64,000 nt of DNA. Origin: Thiotrichales bacterium 19S3-11 (GTDB lineage: Bacteria > Pseudomonadota > Gammaproteobacteria > Francisellales > Francisellaceae). The notes under the pieces are model-generated. The model was not told the origin of the DNA. It worked only from the letters and a program-made list of their open reading frames with translations, and did no database searches. The position numbers and the translations under genes were made by a program. This document shows positions 1 to 9,126 of the stretch, one piece after another (position 1 is the stretch's first letter; each line of letters begins with the position of its first letter). Location of the stretch: contig JAKJJU010000009.1 in assembly GCA_021713295.1 (NCBI GenBank), positions 20,539-84,538 of the forward strand. The letters are read 5' to 3'.

Positions 1-2
1 CA

Positions 3-698
3 TTATCGATTCAATTAGCTGAGCTTGTAACGGGTTATGGTGTTTTTGCGTCAATTGATAGTTATTTAAAAATTACTAAAGATTCATTAAAAGATAAAAA
101 AGTATTTATCCAAGGCGTAGGTAATGTTGGTGCTGCTGCCTTGTGGTATCTCTATAATGCGAAGGCTAAAATCATTGCATTAAGCGATCATAATGGAGGC
201 TTAATCTTTGATCAGGGAATGACCGAAGAACAACTAATCAACGTTATTAAAAATAAATCGCTAAAAAATTTGGGTATCGAACTTTATAATCATAATGAAT
301 TTAATCAACAATTTATCAATACCTCAGTTGATATCTTTATACCAGCAGCTGGCTCAAATTTAACTGACAAAACGTTTATTGATCTACTCTATGATAATGG
401 CTTAAGTTTAATCGCCTGCGGTGCTAATCATCCATTTATTGAAAATGAATATTGCTATGGCGCTTGTTCACAGTATTTAGATAGGAAACTGACGGTTATT
501 CCTGATTTCTTAGCGAATATGGGAATGGCTAGAACATTCTATTATCTAATGAAAGCTAATCCGGTGAATTTAAACACAGCAGGTGTATTTAACGATATTT
601 ATAATGAGATTTACCAAACGATTAATCAAGCCTATACAATGAATCATGGTAAATTAATGACTGCATCACTTTATCATATAGCACTCGATCGTATATGA
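3..698 (+). CDS. Glu/Leu/Phe/Val dehydrogenase, C-terminal part (5' end outside window)
   Basis: The reading frame is already open at the first base, so only the C-terminal part is seen; the ATG at 141 is internal. The NAD(P)-binding Rossmann turn GVGNVG lies about 40 residues into the visible part. The later stretches DIFIPAAGSNL, ACGANHPF and IPDFLANMGMA match the cofactor domain of the ELFV amino acid dehydrogenase family (leucine/phenylalanine branch rather than hexameric glutamate dehydrogenase). Such enzymes oxidatively deaminate an amino acid to its 2-oxo acid. It is followed on the same strand by the tyrosine degradation genes, so an aromatic substrate is possible, but the substrate-binding half is not visible and this is inference. 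Confidence 0.85.
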   Translation, partial: LSIQLAELVTGYGVFASIDSYLKITKDSLKDKKVFIQGVGNVGAAALWYLYNAKAKIIALSDHNGGLIFDQGMTEEQLINVIKNKSLKNLGIELYNHNEFNQQFINTSVDIFIPAAGSNLTDKTFIDLLYDNGLSLIACGANHPFIENEYCYGACSQYLDRKLTVIPDFLANMGMARTFYYLMKANPVNLNTAGVFNDIYNEIYQTINQAYTMNHGKLMTASLYHIALDRI

Positions 699-743
699 TA
701 GGGGCCGCATGAAGCGACATAAAAAAATTAGGAAATTACTACG

Positions 744-1085
744 ATGATTATATATGAAGTTAATCTTAGCATTAATCAATCAATTTTTGATCAATACTTT
801 ACATGGCTTAAACCGCATGTTGCAGATATGTTAAATTTTGACGGGTTTAGACGTGCACAAATTAACGAAGAAATACAAACTGATGATAAAGAAATACGTT
901 CTATCACCGTTCGTTATGCTATTGATAGCTGGCCTTATTTAGAAGATTACTTAGAAAATCATGCCTACCGTATGAGAGATGAAGGAATTGAACTTTTCAA
1001 AGATCAATTCAGCGCTAAAAGAAAGAGCTATACCATTTTAGATACCATTAGCATTAATAAACAAACTGAAGCTAACATTATATAA
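744..1085 (+). CDS. DUF4286 family protein
   Basis: A 113-residue soluble protein that opens with MIIYEVNL and contains WLKPHVADML and GFRRAQI, the pattern I associate with the small DUF4286 family (ferredoxin-like fold, function unknown). It has no signal peptide or membrane segment. It lies 45 bases after the dehydrogenase and 12 bases before hppD on the same strand, so it is probably cotranscribed with the tyrosine catabolic genes. Nothing in the sequence gives it a catalytic role. The family call is from recognition of the N-terminal pattern. Confidence 0.7.
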   Translation: MIIYEVNLSINQSIFDQYFTWLKPHVADMLNFDGFRRAQINEEIQTDDKEIRSITVRYAIDSWPYLEDYLENHAYRMRDEGIELFKDQFSAKRKSYTILDTISINKQTEANII

Positions 1086-1097
1086 GGAGTAAAAGCC

Positions 1098-2168
1098 ATG
1101 CAGACTCTTGAGAATCCTGCTGAAACAAACGGATTTGCATTTTTAGAATATACTTCTACTTCACCACTACAACTAAGAGAATTGTTTAAAAGCTTAGGCT
1201 TTACACATGTAGCAAACCATAAAACTAAGCATATCGAAGTTTGGCAACAAAATAGTATTTTCTTTTTAATTAATGCTGAAACCGAAGGATTTGCTCAAGA
1301 TTTTGCTACAAAACATGGTGGTGGTGTTTGCAGTATGGGCTTCTTAGTTAATGACCCTCAACTAGCTTATCAACATGCAAAAAATGCTGGTGCAAAAGAT
1401 GTAGAAGCCACAAGTGATAACTGGCATGATAGTTCAATTAAATTGATCCATGGAATCGCAGATACGCGTTTATATCTAACACCTTATGCAAACATACTTG
1501 AGAGTAACTTATTCAATAGTATTCCAAATAGTGCTCAAGCAATGCAAAAAAACCAAGTGGGTCTTAAGTTACTAGATCATGTGACGCATAATGTATTTAG
1601 AGGCAATATGAATAAATGGGCTGGCTTTTACGAAAAGCTATTTAATTTCCGTGAAATTCGATACTTTGATATTGAAGGCAAATTAACAGGACTATTTAGC
1701 CGAGCAATGACTAGCCCCTGCCATAAAATTCGCATTCCAATTAATGAATCTGCCGATGATAAATCTCAAATTGAAGAATTCTTAGAACAATATCATGGTG
1801 AAGGTATACAACATATTGCATTAGAATCAACGAATATTTATGAAACCGTAGAAACGCTACGCAAGCTAGGTGGTGAATTTATGCATACGCCGGATACATA
1901 TTATCAAGGTATTCAAAAGCGCCTACCTTATCACACTGAGTCGCTTGAACGTATGCAAAAAAATCGCATATTAATTGATGGCGCCCCCACTAAAGATGGT
2001 GGAATTTTATTGCAGATATTCACACAAACTGTTATTGGCCCTGTCTTTTTTGAAATCATTCAGCGTAAAGGTGATGAAGGATTTGGTGAAGGTAATTTTC
2101 AAGCTTTATTTGACTCAATCGAATTAGATCAAATTGAACGTGGCGTCTTAGAGGATACAAAGAAATGA
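1098..2168 (+). CDS. hppD: 4-hydroxyphenylpyruvate dioxygenase
   Basis: Converts 4-hydroxyphenylpyruvate to homogentisate with Fe(II) and O2, the second step of tyrosine degradation. The protein has 356 residues, normal for bacterial HPPD, as two vicinal-oxygen-chelate repeats. The three iron ligands are visible in the C-terminal half: His161 in LLDHVTHNV, His239 in GEGIQHIALES and Glu319 in FFEIIQRKG. Start ATG follows a clear AAGGAG. The stop overlaps the maiA start (ATGA), indicating translational coupling. The Legionella orthologue (legiolysin) drives homogentisate-derived brown pigment, but here the downstream homogentisate oxidase looks complete, so pigment should not accumulate. Confidence 0.96.
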   Translation: MQTLENPAETNGFAFLEYTSTSPLQLRELFKSLGFTHVANHKTKHIEVWQQNSIFFLINAETEGFAQDFATKHGGGVCSMGFLVNDPQLAYQHAKNAGAKDVEATSDNWHDSSIKLIHGIADTRLYLTPYANILESNLFNSIPNSAQAMQKNQVGLKLLDHVTHNVFRGNMNKWAGFYEKLFNFREIRYFDIEGKLTGLFSRAMTSPCHKIRIPINESADDKSQIEEFLEQYHGEGIQHIALESTNIYETVETLRKLGGEFMHTPDTYYQGIQKRLPYHTESLERMQKNRILIDGAPTKDGGILLQIFTQTVIGPVFFEIIQRKGDEGFGEGNFQALFDSIELDQIERGVLEDTKK

Positions 2169-2827
2169 TCAAACTTTACGATTATTTTCGATCGTCAGCT
2201 TCTTATCGCGTACGAATTGCCCTTGAATTAAAACAAATTCCCTATGAACTCATTGAAGTACACTTAGTCAATAATGGTGGTGAACAGTATAGCGACCGTT
2301 ATCAATCACTAAACCCAATGCAACGTGTACCAACTTTGGTTGATGACGGTTTTATTTTAAGTCAATCCTTAGCAATCATCACTTATTTAGATCAAAAATA
2401 CCCTCAATACCCTTTACTTTCAAATAACATAACCACTTCTGCACAAATACTAAGCATTGCACAAACAATTGCTTGTGATATTCATCCATTGAATAATTTA
2501 TCTGTCTTAAACTATCTTAAGCATAATCTAAATTGCAGTGATGATGAAAAATCAAAGTGGTATGCTCACTGGATTATCAATGGTTTTAACGCAATTGAAA
2601 GACAGCTAAAACAAACGAAAGGTATTTATTCATTTGCTAATGAAATCACGCTAGCTGATCTTTGTTTGATACCCCAAGTTTATAATGCCATACGCTTTGA
2701 AATTAACTTAGAGAACTATCCTATAATCAATTCAATTTATGAAAACTGTAACCAATTAACTGCATTTAAGAAGGCCTCGCCTGAGTATGTACAACAAAAT
2801 CAAATGAAGGCTAAAACAACCAGTTAA
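2165..2827 (+). CDS. maiA: Maleylacetoacetate isomerase (zeta-class GST)
   Basis: Isomerises maleylacetoacetate to fumarylacetoacetate using glutathione. At 220 residues it has the usual GST layout: an N-terminal thioredoxin-like half and an all-helical C-terminal half. The zeta-class active-site stretch is present as SSASYRVRIAL near residues 10-20; zeta enzymes commonly have SSCSWRVRIAL, so the usual Cys is Ala here while the Ser residues remain. The glutathione-binding region NPMQRVPTLVDDG and QSLAIITYLD follows. Its ATG overlaps the hppD stop by four bases and hmgA follows closely, so it belongs to the tyrosine operon. Confidence 0.93.
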   Translation: MIKLYDYFRSSASYRVRIALELKQIPYELIEVHLVNNGGEQYSDRYQSLNPMQRVPTLVDDGFILSQSLAIITYLDQKYPQYPLLSNNITTSAQILSIAQTIACDIHPLNNLSVLNYLKHNLNCSDDEKSKWYAHWIINGFNAIERQLKQTKGIYSFANEITLADLCLIPQVYNAIRFEINLENYPIINSIYENCNQLTAFKKASPEYVQQNQMKAKTTS

Positions 2828-2851
2828 ATTTAAATATGTTTGGAGAATACA

Positions 2852-4150
2852 ATGACACAAACTTATCAATCAGGCTTTCACAACTACTTTCAAACTGAAA
2901 GTATAGAAGGCGCTTTGCCCAAAGACCGAAATTCCCCTCAAAAAGCACCACTTGGTTTATATGCGGAACAGATTAATCATAGTGCTTTTACAGCACCAAG
3001 ACATCAAAATTTCAATAGCTGGTTATATCGAATTCGCCCATCGGTTTTAAATGCTTCACCTGCTAGCCGTATTATTAATCACCTAATAAGAGATTACCAT
3101 TATCAAGATGAAATTATTACACCACCAGATCAAATGAGATGGAGCCCACAACCGCAGCCGCAAAAGCCAACTGATTTTATTTCATCAATTACAACCATGG
3201 CTTATAACCCATCTGCTGCAATACACCTTTACCACGCAAATACCTCCATGGATGATAGTTATTTTTATAATGCGGATGGAGACTGGTTAATTGTTCCTCA
3301 AATGGGCAAACTTACCTTTAAAACAGAGCTTGGCATAATTGAGTTATCAGTTGGTGAAATTGCTGTTATACCTAGAGGTATTCGTTTTCAAGTTATCTTA
3401 AATGAATCCCATGCCATAGGCTATATTTGTGAGATTCAAGATGGCTCTTTTCATCTGCCTGAGAGAGGCCCAATTGGTGCTAATGGCCTTGCAGAAGAAC
3501 GCCATTTCTTAACACCTATTGCAAATTTTGAAGACAGAGAAGGCAACTTTAGCTTATATGCTAAATTTCAGGGACATTTATGGCAAATGGCTATTGAGCA
3601 CTCGCCATTAGATGTTGTTGCGTGGCATGGGAATTGTGCACCTTATAAGTATGATTTGTCTTTATTTACGCCAATGAATAGCGTACTAAAAGATCATGCG
3701 GACCCAAGTATTTTCACAGTTTTAACAGCACCTTCAACAAGAGCAGGTACAGCTAATATTGACTTTGTCATATTCCCTGAACGTTGGATGGCTCAAGAAA
3801 ATACATTTAGACCCCCTTATTATCACCGTAATATTATGAGTGAATTTATGGGATTAATTTGCGGGCAATATGATGCCAAAGAAACTGGGTTTGTTCCAGG
3901 TGGCTCAAGCCTTCATAATCCAATGAGTGGACATGGTGTTGATGCGGATGTCTTTGAAAAAGCATCGACTGTTGATCAAAAACCACAACGCTATCAAAAT
4001 ACATTAGCCTTTATGTTTGAAAGTAATGCAACTTGGCAAGTAACAGAATATGCTTACACGGCAGAATTTCGCCAGAGAGATTATTTAAATTGCTGGAAAG
4101 GACTAAAAACCAACTTTACTCATAACAATAAAATGATCGTAGAAGACTAA
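2852..4150 (+). CDS. hmgA: Homogentisate 1,2-dioxygenase
   Basis: Opens the aromatic ring of homogentisate to give maleylacetoacetate. The protein is 432 residues from the chosen ATG. An in-frame TTG lies 12 bases upstream, but GGAG at 2842-2845 is correctly spaced for the ATG at 2852. The iron-site region PPYYHRNIMSEFMG (His and Glu ligands) and the later HNPMSGHG (second His) are both intact, and the protein opens with the typical GFHNYFQTE. It sits between maiA and fahA, although the chemical order would be hppD, hmgA, maiA, fahA. Confidence 0.96.
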   Translation: MTQTYQSGFHNYFQTESIEGALPKDRNSPQKAPLGLYAEQINHSAFTAPRHQNFNSWLYRIRPSVLNASPASRIINHLIRDYHYQDEIITPPDQMRWSPQPQPQKPTDFISSITTMAYNPSAAIHLYHANTSMDDSYFYNADGDWLIVPQMGKLTFKTELGIIELSVGEIAVIPRGIRFQVILNESHAIGYICEIQDGSFHLPERGPIGANGLAEERHFLTPIANFEDREGNFSLYAKFQGHLWQMAIEHSPLDVVAWHGNCAPYKYDLSLFTPMNSVLKDHADPSIFTVLTAPSTRAGTANIDFVIFPERWMAQENTFRPPYYHRNIMSEFMGLICGQYDAKETGFVPGGSSLHNPMSGHGVDADVFEKASTVDQKPQRYQNTLAFMFESNATWQVTEYAYTAEFRQRDYLNCWKGLKTNFTHNNKMIVED

Positions 4151-4172
4151 TTAATGAAATAGGAACGATACC

Positions 4173-5492
4173 ATGATAGAAGCAAATAACCCAAAACTAA
4201 CTTCATTTATTACAGTACCCAGTGGGCACGACTTTCCAATACAAAACCTACCCTTTGGTATTTTTAATGATGCCAATAATACTCAAAAACGTATTGGCGT
4301 TGCCATTGGTGATTTTGTTTTTGACCTATACCATGCATTTGAGCATGACTTATTTACTGATCAAGCAATCGATAAATCGATCTTTTTAGAAAATCATTTA
4401 AATAATTTAATGGCACTTGAGCGTAATAAAATTACTTCCCTTAGAAATGCAATTAGTCGTTTATTACGCCATGATAATTTCACGATTCAAAGTGATGAAC
4501 AATTAAAACAAGAATTATTAATTCCAATTGATACAGTCACTCTGCACATCCCTGTTGATATTAGAGGCTACACAGATTTTTATTCATCTATTGAGCATGC
4601 TAGTAATATTGGTAAATTATTCAGAGATAAAGATAATCCACTTTTACCTAACTGGCGACACCTCCCTGTTGCATACGATGGTAGAGCTGGCAGTATTGTT
4701 GTTAGTGGAACTAATTTTAGACGCCCTACAGGCCAAATTAAACCCGATGAGAATGCTCCTATTTATTCACCTTCTAAAGCACTCGATATTGAAGTTGAGG
4801 TGGGTTATTTTATTGGAAATGCAACTGCTCATGGCGAACAAATTTCAACAAGTAAAGCATCTGAACATATCTTTGGAATGGTTTTAGTTAACGACTGGAG
4901 CGCAAGAGATATTCAAAAATGGGAATATGTACCATTAGGCCCATTTTTAGGTAAAAACTTCTGTACTTCTATCTCACCTTGGGTTGTCACACTTGACGCA
5001 TTAGAACCTTTTAGAGTTGCAAGTCCCGAACAAAATCCTCAAATACTTCCCTACCTAAAACGTTCAGCTAACTGGGGAATTGATATTAATCTTGAATTTT
5101 CTATTCAAACTGAAACAATGACGAAGCCTGAGACCATTGCAAAAATGAATTTTAAAGATATGTATTGGGATTTTACACAGCAACTAGCACATCACAGTGT
5201 TAACGGCTGCCCAATGAATACAGGTGATTTACTAGCTTCTGGTACAATTAGTGGTGATAAACCGAGTACTTATGGTAGTTTAATCGAGTTAACTTCAGGT
5301 GGCAAAGAACCAATAAAACTTCATAACCAAGAACAACGCAAATTCTTAAATGATGGTGATACAGCCATTATTAAGGGTTATTGTCAAAATGAACATTATC
5401 GCATTGGTTTTGGTGAAGTTAAAGGCACAGTATTGCCCGCTTTAGAGATTACTGAAGCTGAACGTTATACAAAAGAAAAAGAAACCGTGTAA
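4173..5492 (+). CDS. fahA: Fumarylacetoacetase
   Basis: Hydrolyses fumarylacetoacetate to fumarate and acetoacetate, the last step of tyrosine degradation. The 439-residue length fits the eukaryote-like long form with an N-terminal SH3-like domain followed by the FAH catalytic domain. Metal-binding EVEVGYFIG, the stretch WSARDIQKWEYVPLGPF, and QLAHHSVNGCPMNTGDLLAS are all present. It is 22 bases downstream of hmgA with an AGGAACG ribosome site. It ends the catabolic part of the operon; a permease gene follows after about 90 bases. Confidence 0.96.
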   Translation: MIEANNPKLTSFITVPSGHDFPIQNLPFGIFNDANNTQKRIGVAIGDFVFDLYHAFEHDLFTDQAIDKSIFLENHLNNLMALERNKITSLRNAISRLLRHDNFTIQSDEQLKQELLIPIDTVTLHIPVDIRGYTDFYSSIEHASNIGKLFRDKDNPLLPNWRHLPVAYDGRAGSIVVSGTNFRRPTGQIKPDENAPIYSPSKALDIEVEVGYFIGNATAHGEQISTSKASEHIFGMVLVNDWSARDIQKWEYVPLGPFLGKNFCTSISPWVVTLDALEPFRVASPEQNPQILPYLKRSANWGIDINLEFSIQTETMTKPETIAKMNFKDMYWDFTQQLAHHSVNGCPMNTGDLLASGTISGDKPSTYGSLIELTSGGKEPIKLHNQEQRKFLNDGDTAIIKGYCQNEHYRIGFGEVKGTVLPALEITEAERYTKEKETV

Positions 5493-5582
5493 CTTTCCTA
5501 CTTTTTAACTATACATCGTCTTTTTCAGGCGATATCATACATACTGCTTTAACAGTACAGATCTATTTAATTAAGGTTTTTT

Positions 5583-6806
5583 ATGTTCAAATACTTAGCA
5601 TCCCGTGAATTTGGTGGCGCTTTAATCATTACTGGAACTTGCATTGGTGCAGGTATGTTATCTATTCCATTAGTTACGGCTGCCAGCGGCTATGTTACAT
5701 CTATTATATTATTAGTATTAATATGGCTATTAATGACACTAACCGCCTGCCTAATTAATGAAACAAACCTTGCTTTTAAAGATGGTACAAATTTTAGTAA
5801 TATGGCTTATTACACTTTAGGTAGAATGGGGCAATTAATTACCTTTTTATCCTATCTTTTATTGCTATATTCTTTATCTGCTGCCTATACAACTGGAGGC
5901 GCATCGCTTTTAGGACTACTATTATCCTATTTTAATATCGACCTCAGTATAAAATTAAACGCAGCAATTTTTGTTATTGTTTTAGGTGCATTTGTCTATT
6001 TTGGCACGCGAGTAGTTGATCAAATTAACAAAGTACTACTAACCTTTAAGGTGATAACGTTTCTAGGACTTATTATCTTTATTTCTCCGCATTTATCTAT
6101 TGAAAAGCTAATTGAAAATAACTCTGGTAACACTTATATTTGGGCTGCACTACCGATTCTAATTACTTCATTTGGCTTTCACCATATTTTACCTACGGTA
6201 AGAACTTATCTTAATTCAGATAGAAAAAAATTATTTAGAGCAACAATTTTAGGTAGTACCATACCTTTGATTATCTATATTATCTGGAATACTGTTTCAT
6301 TAGGTGCAATCCCACTATATGGCAATAATAGCTACCAACATATCGCAGCTAACGGTAACCAATTGGGAGATTTTGTATCAACCATTGCAACGTATCTAAA
6401 TGTGCCTAGTGTCACTGCATTTATCAATGCATTTACTAATATTGCTATCACAACCTCATTTTTAGGCGTTACTTTAGGTTTATATAATTTTAACCAAGAC
6501 ACCTATAAATTAAGGACAAAACCACATAGTCATCGTTTAATTGCATTTATCATAACCTTTCTACCTGCTTGGCTATATGCAATTTACTACCCCGATGGTT
6601 TTAAAAATGCACTGGGTTACGCGAGTATTTTTGTCGCAATTATTTTAATCAGTGTTCCTGCACTGATGGTGTGGAAAGTTAGGAAAAGCCAAAATCGCCT
6701 CAACCTATTTAGCAAATTCTTATTAACGCTAATTTTCTTAATTGGTATTGGTATTATTTTACTTCAAATTGCTACTGATTTTGGTTTATTGGCCGTTTTA
6801 AAATAA
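5583..6806 (+). CDS. tyrP: Aromatic amino acid (tyrosine-type) permease
   Basis: A 407-residue membrane protein with about eleven hydrophobic helices. The N-terminal FGGALIITGTCIGAGMLSIPL is the hallmark of the hydroxy/aromatic amino acid permease (HAAAP) family, which includes TyrP, Mtr and TnaB. It would import tyrosine or another aromatic amino acid by proton symport. Its position directly after the tyrosine degradation operon supports tyrosine as substrate, but the exact member cannot be decided from sequence alone. It ends two bases before the convergent glycosyltransferase gene. Confidence 0.88.
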   Translation: MFKYLASREFGGALIITGTCIGAGMLSIPLVTAASGYVTSIILLVLIWLLMTLTACLINETNLAFKDGTNFSNMAYYTLGRMGQLITFLSYLLLLYSLSAAYTTGGASLLGLLLSYFNIDLSIKLNAAIFVIVLGAFVYFGTRVVDQINKVLLTFKVITFLGLIIFISPHLSIEKLIENNSGNTYIWAALPILITSFGFHHILPTVRTYLNSDRKKLFRATILGSTIPLIIYIIWNTVSLGAIPLYGNNSYQHIAANGNQLGDFVSTIATYLNVPSVTAFINAFTNIAITTSFLGVTLGLYNFNQDTYKLRTKPHSHRLIAFIITFLPAWLYAIYYPDGFKNALGYASIFVAIILISVPALMVWKVRKSQNRLNLFSKFLLTLIFLIGIGIILLQIATDFGLLAVLK

Positions 6807-6807
6807 A

Positions 6808-7926
6808 CTAAAGTGATCGTAAAAACGCAACAAATGACTTTGCCATATAATCGTACGTTCGTTCTTTGATGATAATCTCACGCCCTCTTCTTCCCATTGT
6901 GACTAATTCTGCTTTTGATGTATCAATAATTTTTTCTATAGAACTACGAATACTTTCTTGGTTAAAGCTACAAAAATAGGCACAATGTTCATCAAATAAA
7001 CGATCATATTCTGGAATATGATTAAGAAGCGTTGGTAGTCCTATCGCATAATATTCAATTGTTTTTGTTGGTGAAGCACTACGATACGTTTTGGTTTCTG
7101 GAAAAATTCCTACAGCAATATCAGAACCATTCAGAACTTTAAACAAATCGTCTCTTTTTAAAGGGAGGCTCCATTGAATTCTTGAATCTAACTGACTCTT
7201 TAATTTAAGTTTAGTAACATAGTCATTATCACTAGTAGTATATATAAAAAATTGATAGTCTTTTTTAGTAGTTAAAAACGCATCCAAAATGACATCAAAA
7301 TTTCTTAATCGATCAATTGTACCTGTATAGACAAATGCTTTTAAGCTACTCTTTGAAGTATCCTTATTGCCTTCCTCTGGCATTATATCTATGTCTACTC
7401 CCATAGATAATGGATAACTAGCTACCATTAAATTTGGATAAAAATCATTTTGCAACTGATGAGAAATTGGCAAATAAAAGTCTGACTGACTAATTAAATG
7501 CTTTTGATATTTAGATTTTAAAAGCCATTCAATCGATTTACGGATATAAGACTTACCAAACCGATTTGCCTCTTCATAACGTCGATAACCATGAGGAAAC
7601 GACTCCCAAAAACCAACTTTAAAATTATATTTTGCTTTAACATTTAAAAATTGCTTTAATGTAGCAAAATAATTTCGAACAACAACAAAATCATATTGAT
7701 CTAACTCAATGATGCACTTTAAGTAATTAATTATACTTGCATGTTTAGCTTTTTTAGGAACTTGTAGTTTACTTTTACCCAATTTAAGTGTTTCACTGGA
7801 TTGTTCAGAGAAATAAACAATATCGCAATGGCTTGTTTCCAATTTATTAATTGCTTTATAAAACAAACCCTCTACCGCCGAATGATCACTGTTAACTTTT
7901 TGATCTGATATTAGTAAAATCTTCAT
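6808..7926 (-). CDS. Glycosyltransferase, GT4-like
   Basis: A 372-residue soluble GT-B type protein. The C-terminal half carries FVYTGTIDRLRNFDVIL, a donor-domain start, and SPTKTIEYYAIGLPTLL, which corresponds to the nucleotide-sugar binding E-x7-E region of GT4 enzymes (here only partly conserved). It follows the GT9 gene by eight bases on the same strand, so the two are one unit. It probably adds a sugar to LPS core, O-antigen or another surface glycan. Donor and acceptor cannot be read from the sequence. No strong ribosome site precedes the ATG, which may rely on coupling. Confidence 0.75.
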   Translation of the reverse strand: MKILLISDQKVNSDHSAVEGLFYKAINKLETSHCDIVYFSEQSSETLKLGKSKLQVPKKAKHASIINYLKCIIELDQYDFVVVRNYFATLKQFLNVKAKYNFKVGFWESFPHGYRRYEEANRFGKSYIRKSIEWLLKSKYQKHLISQSDFYLPISHQLQNDFYPNLMVASYPLSMGVDIDIMPEEGNKDTSKSSLKAFVYTGTIDRLRNFDVILDAFLTTKKDYQFFIYTTSDNDYVTKLKLKSQLDSRIQWSLPLKRDDLFKVLNGSDIAVGIFPETKTYRSASPTKTIEYYAIGLPTLLNHIPEYDRLFDEHCAYFCSFNQESIRSSIEKIIDTSKAELVTMGRRGREIIIKERTYDYMAKSFVAFLRSL

Positions 7927-7934
7927 CTGATATA

Positions 7935-9020
7935 TTACTTAATTCCCTGTTTTATAAAAAAATTATTTATCTCAGTCAATACAGAGTCCACAGCTGGCGT
8001 TGAAATATACTCATCTTCTTTATAATGACTAACCTTTAACACTTTGGTATATGATGCATTTAAAATTGGCCTTGATTCAAAATAATACTTATCCAACATA
8101 ATAACAATCATAGGAATTTGATAAGCAACACCTAAATGCATAGGGCCAGTATCGTTCGTTAACATAAAACCAGCATGCTGGATAATTCCAGCAACAACTT
8201 TAAGTGATAAATCACCTAAAATTGCTATTACATTTTCATTTTCTCCATCTACAATATATCGAACCAAGTCAATCTCGCTTGATGAGCCTGAAACGATCAC
8301 TTTTTTATTTAACTCACCCGCAAAGTAACTAACAACTGCTTTAAAATGCTCTGGCAACCATTGTCGGTGCTTTCGGTTAGCTGCTGGTTGAATAAACACA
8401 TAGTCACCTTTATCTAAACCATGTTTATTTATAAATTCATTAACTTGTAATGTTTCATTATCTGTTAAAAAAATCTCAAGCTTTGGTTTGAAGTCTAAAT
8501 GATTTGATTTACTATAGATGCGTTCAACTAAGGTTAGTCGCCACTCTACCTGATGAGAATTTGGATACTTTTCAATTTCAAGCATACCAGTATACATATC
8601 AGAAACTTTATCTGATAATCTATCAATCCCATAAAATGCTTTAGGATTTCCAAGGTAAGCAATGTAGGGAATAATACGTTGTGATGCATGAAACAAAAAA
8701 ACTTGATGGTATGGCGCTAGTAGCATTTTTTTTGTCAGGCTTAATAATTCGATAATCCGATTTGATCGATAACAATAAATAGTATTGATATGGGGATTTT
8801 CTAACAATACTTGAATGCCAACTGTAGAGGTTAATATGTCAACACTACAGTGATGAACTTCAGCTAAATAGTTAATTGCAGGCGTTGCCCAAAGTGTGTC
8901 ACCCATACCTGTGGTTGATACAATTAAAATCTTTTTTTGTGATGCTTTACTTTTAGTTTTAGAGAATTTGCCTAATATTATAAATACAAATTTTAATAGT
9001 GTATTTTTAAATGAGCTCAT
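7935..9020 (-). CDS. Glycosyltransferase family 9 (heptosyltransferase-like)
   Basis: A 361-residue protein with the two signatures of ADP-heptose:LPS heptosyltransferases: GMGDTLWATPAINYL near residues 38-52 and TNDTGPMHLGVA in the C-terminal donor domain. VFIQPAANRKHRQWLPEHF is the usual mid-protein donor motif. A basic N-terminus (about 30 residues) with a hydrophobic patch suggests membrane association. It probably transfers a heptose or related sugar to lipid A core on the cytoplasmic face. It is divergent from a second GT9 gene at 9127; the two share the same plan, but I cannot say which is WaaC- or WaaF-like. Confidence 0.87.
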   Translation of the reverse strand: MSSFKNTLLKFVFIILGKFSKTKSKASQKKILIVSTTGMGDTLWATPAINYLAEVHHCSVDILTSTVGIQVLLENPHINTIYCYRSNRIIELLSLTKKMLLAPYHQVFLFHASQRIIPYIAYLGNPKAFYGIDRLSDKVSDMYTGMLEIEKYPNSHQVEWRLTLVERIYSKSNHLDFKPKLEIFLTDNETLQVNEFINKHGLDKGDYVFIQPAANRKHRQWLPEHFKAVVSYFAGELNKKVIVSGSSSEIDLVRYIVDGENENVIAILGDLSLKVVAGIIQHAGFMLTNDTGPMHLGVAYQIPMIVIMLDKYYFESRPILNASYTKVLKVSHYKEDEYISTPAVDSVLTEINNFFIKQGIK

Positions 9021-9126
9021 AGCAGTGATTTATTATTCCTAACTCTAAGGTTTTAAAATAGTAACCGATGACTCTTTCCTAAGCAATTATTAACTCCCTA
9101 AAAATAATAAAATATGTTAGAATTCT

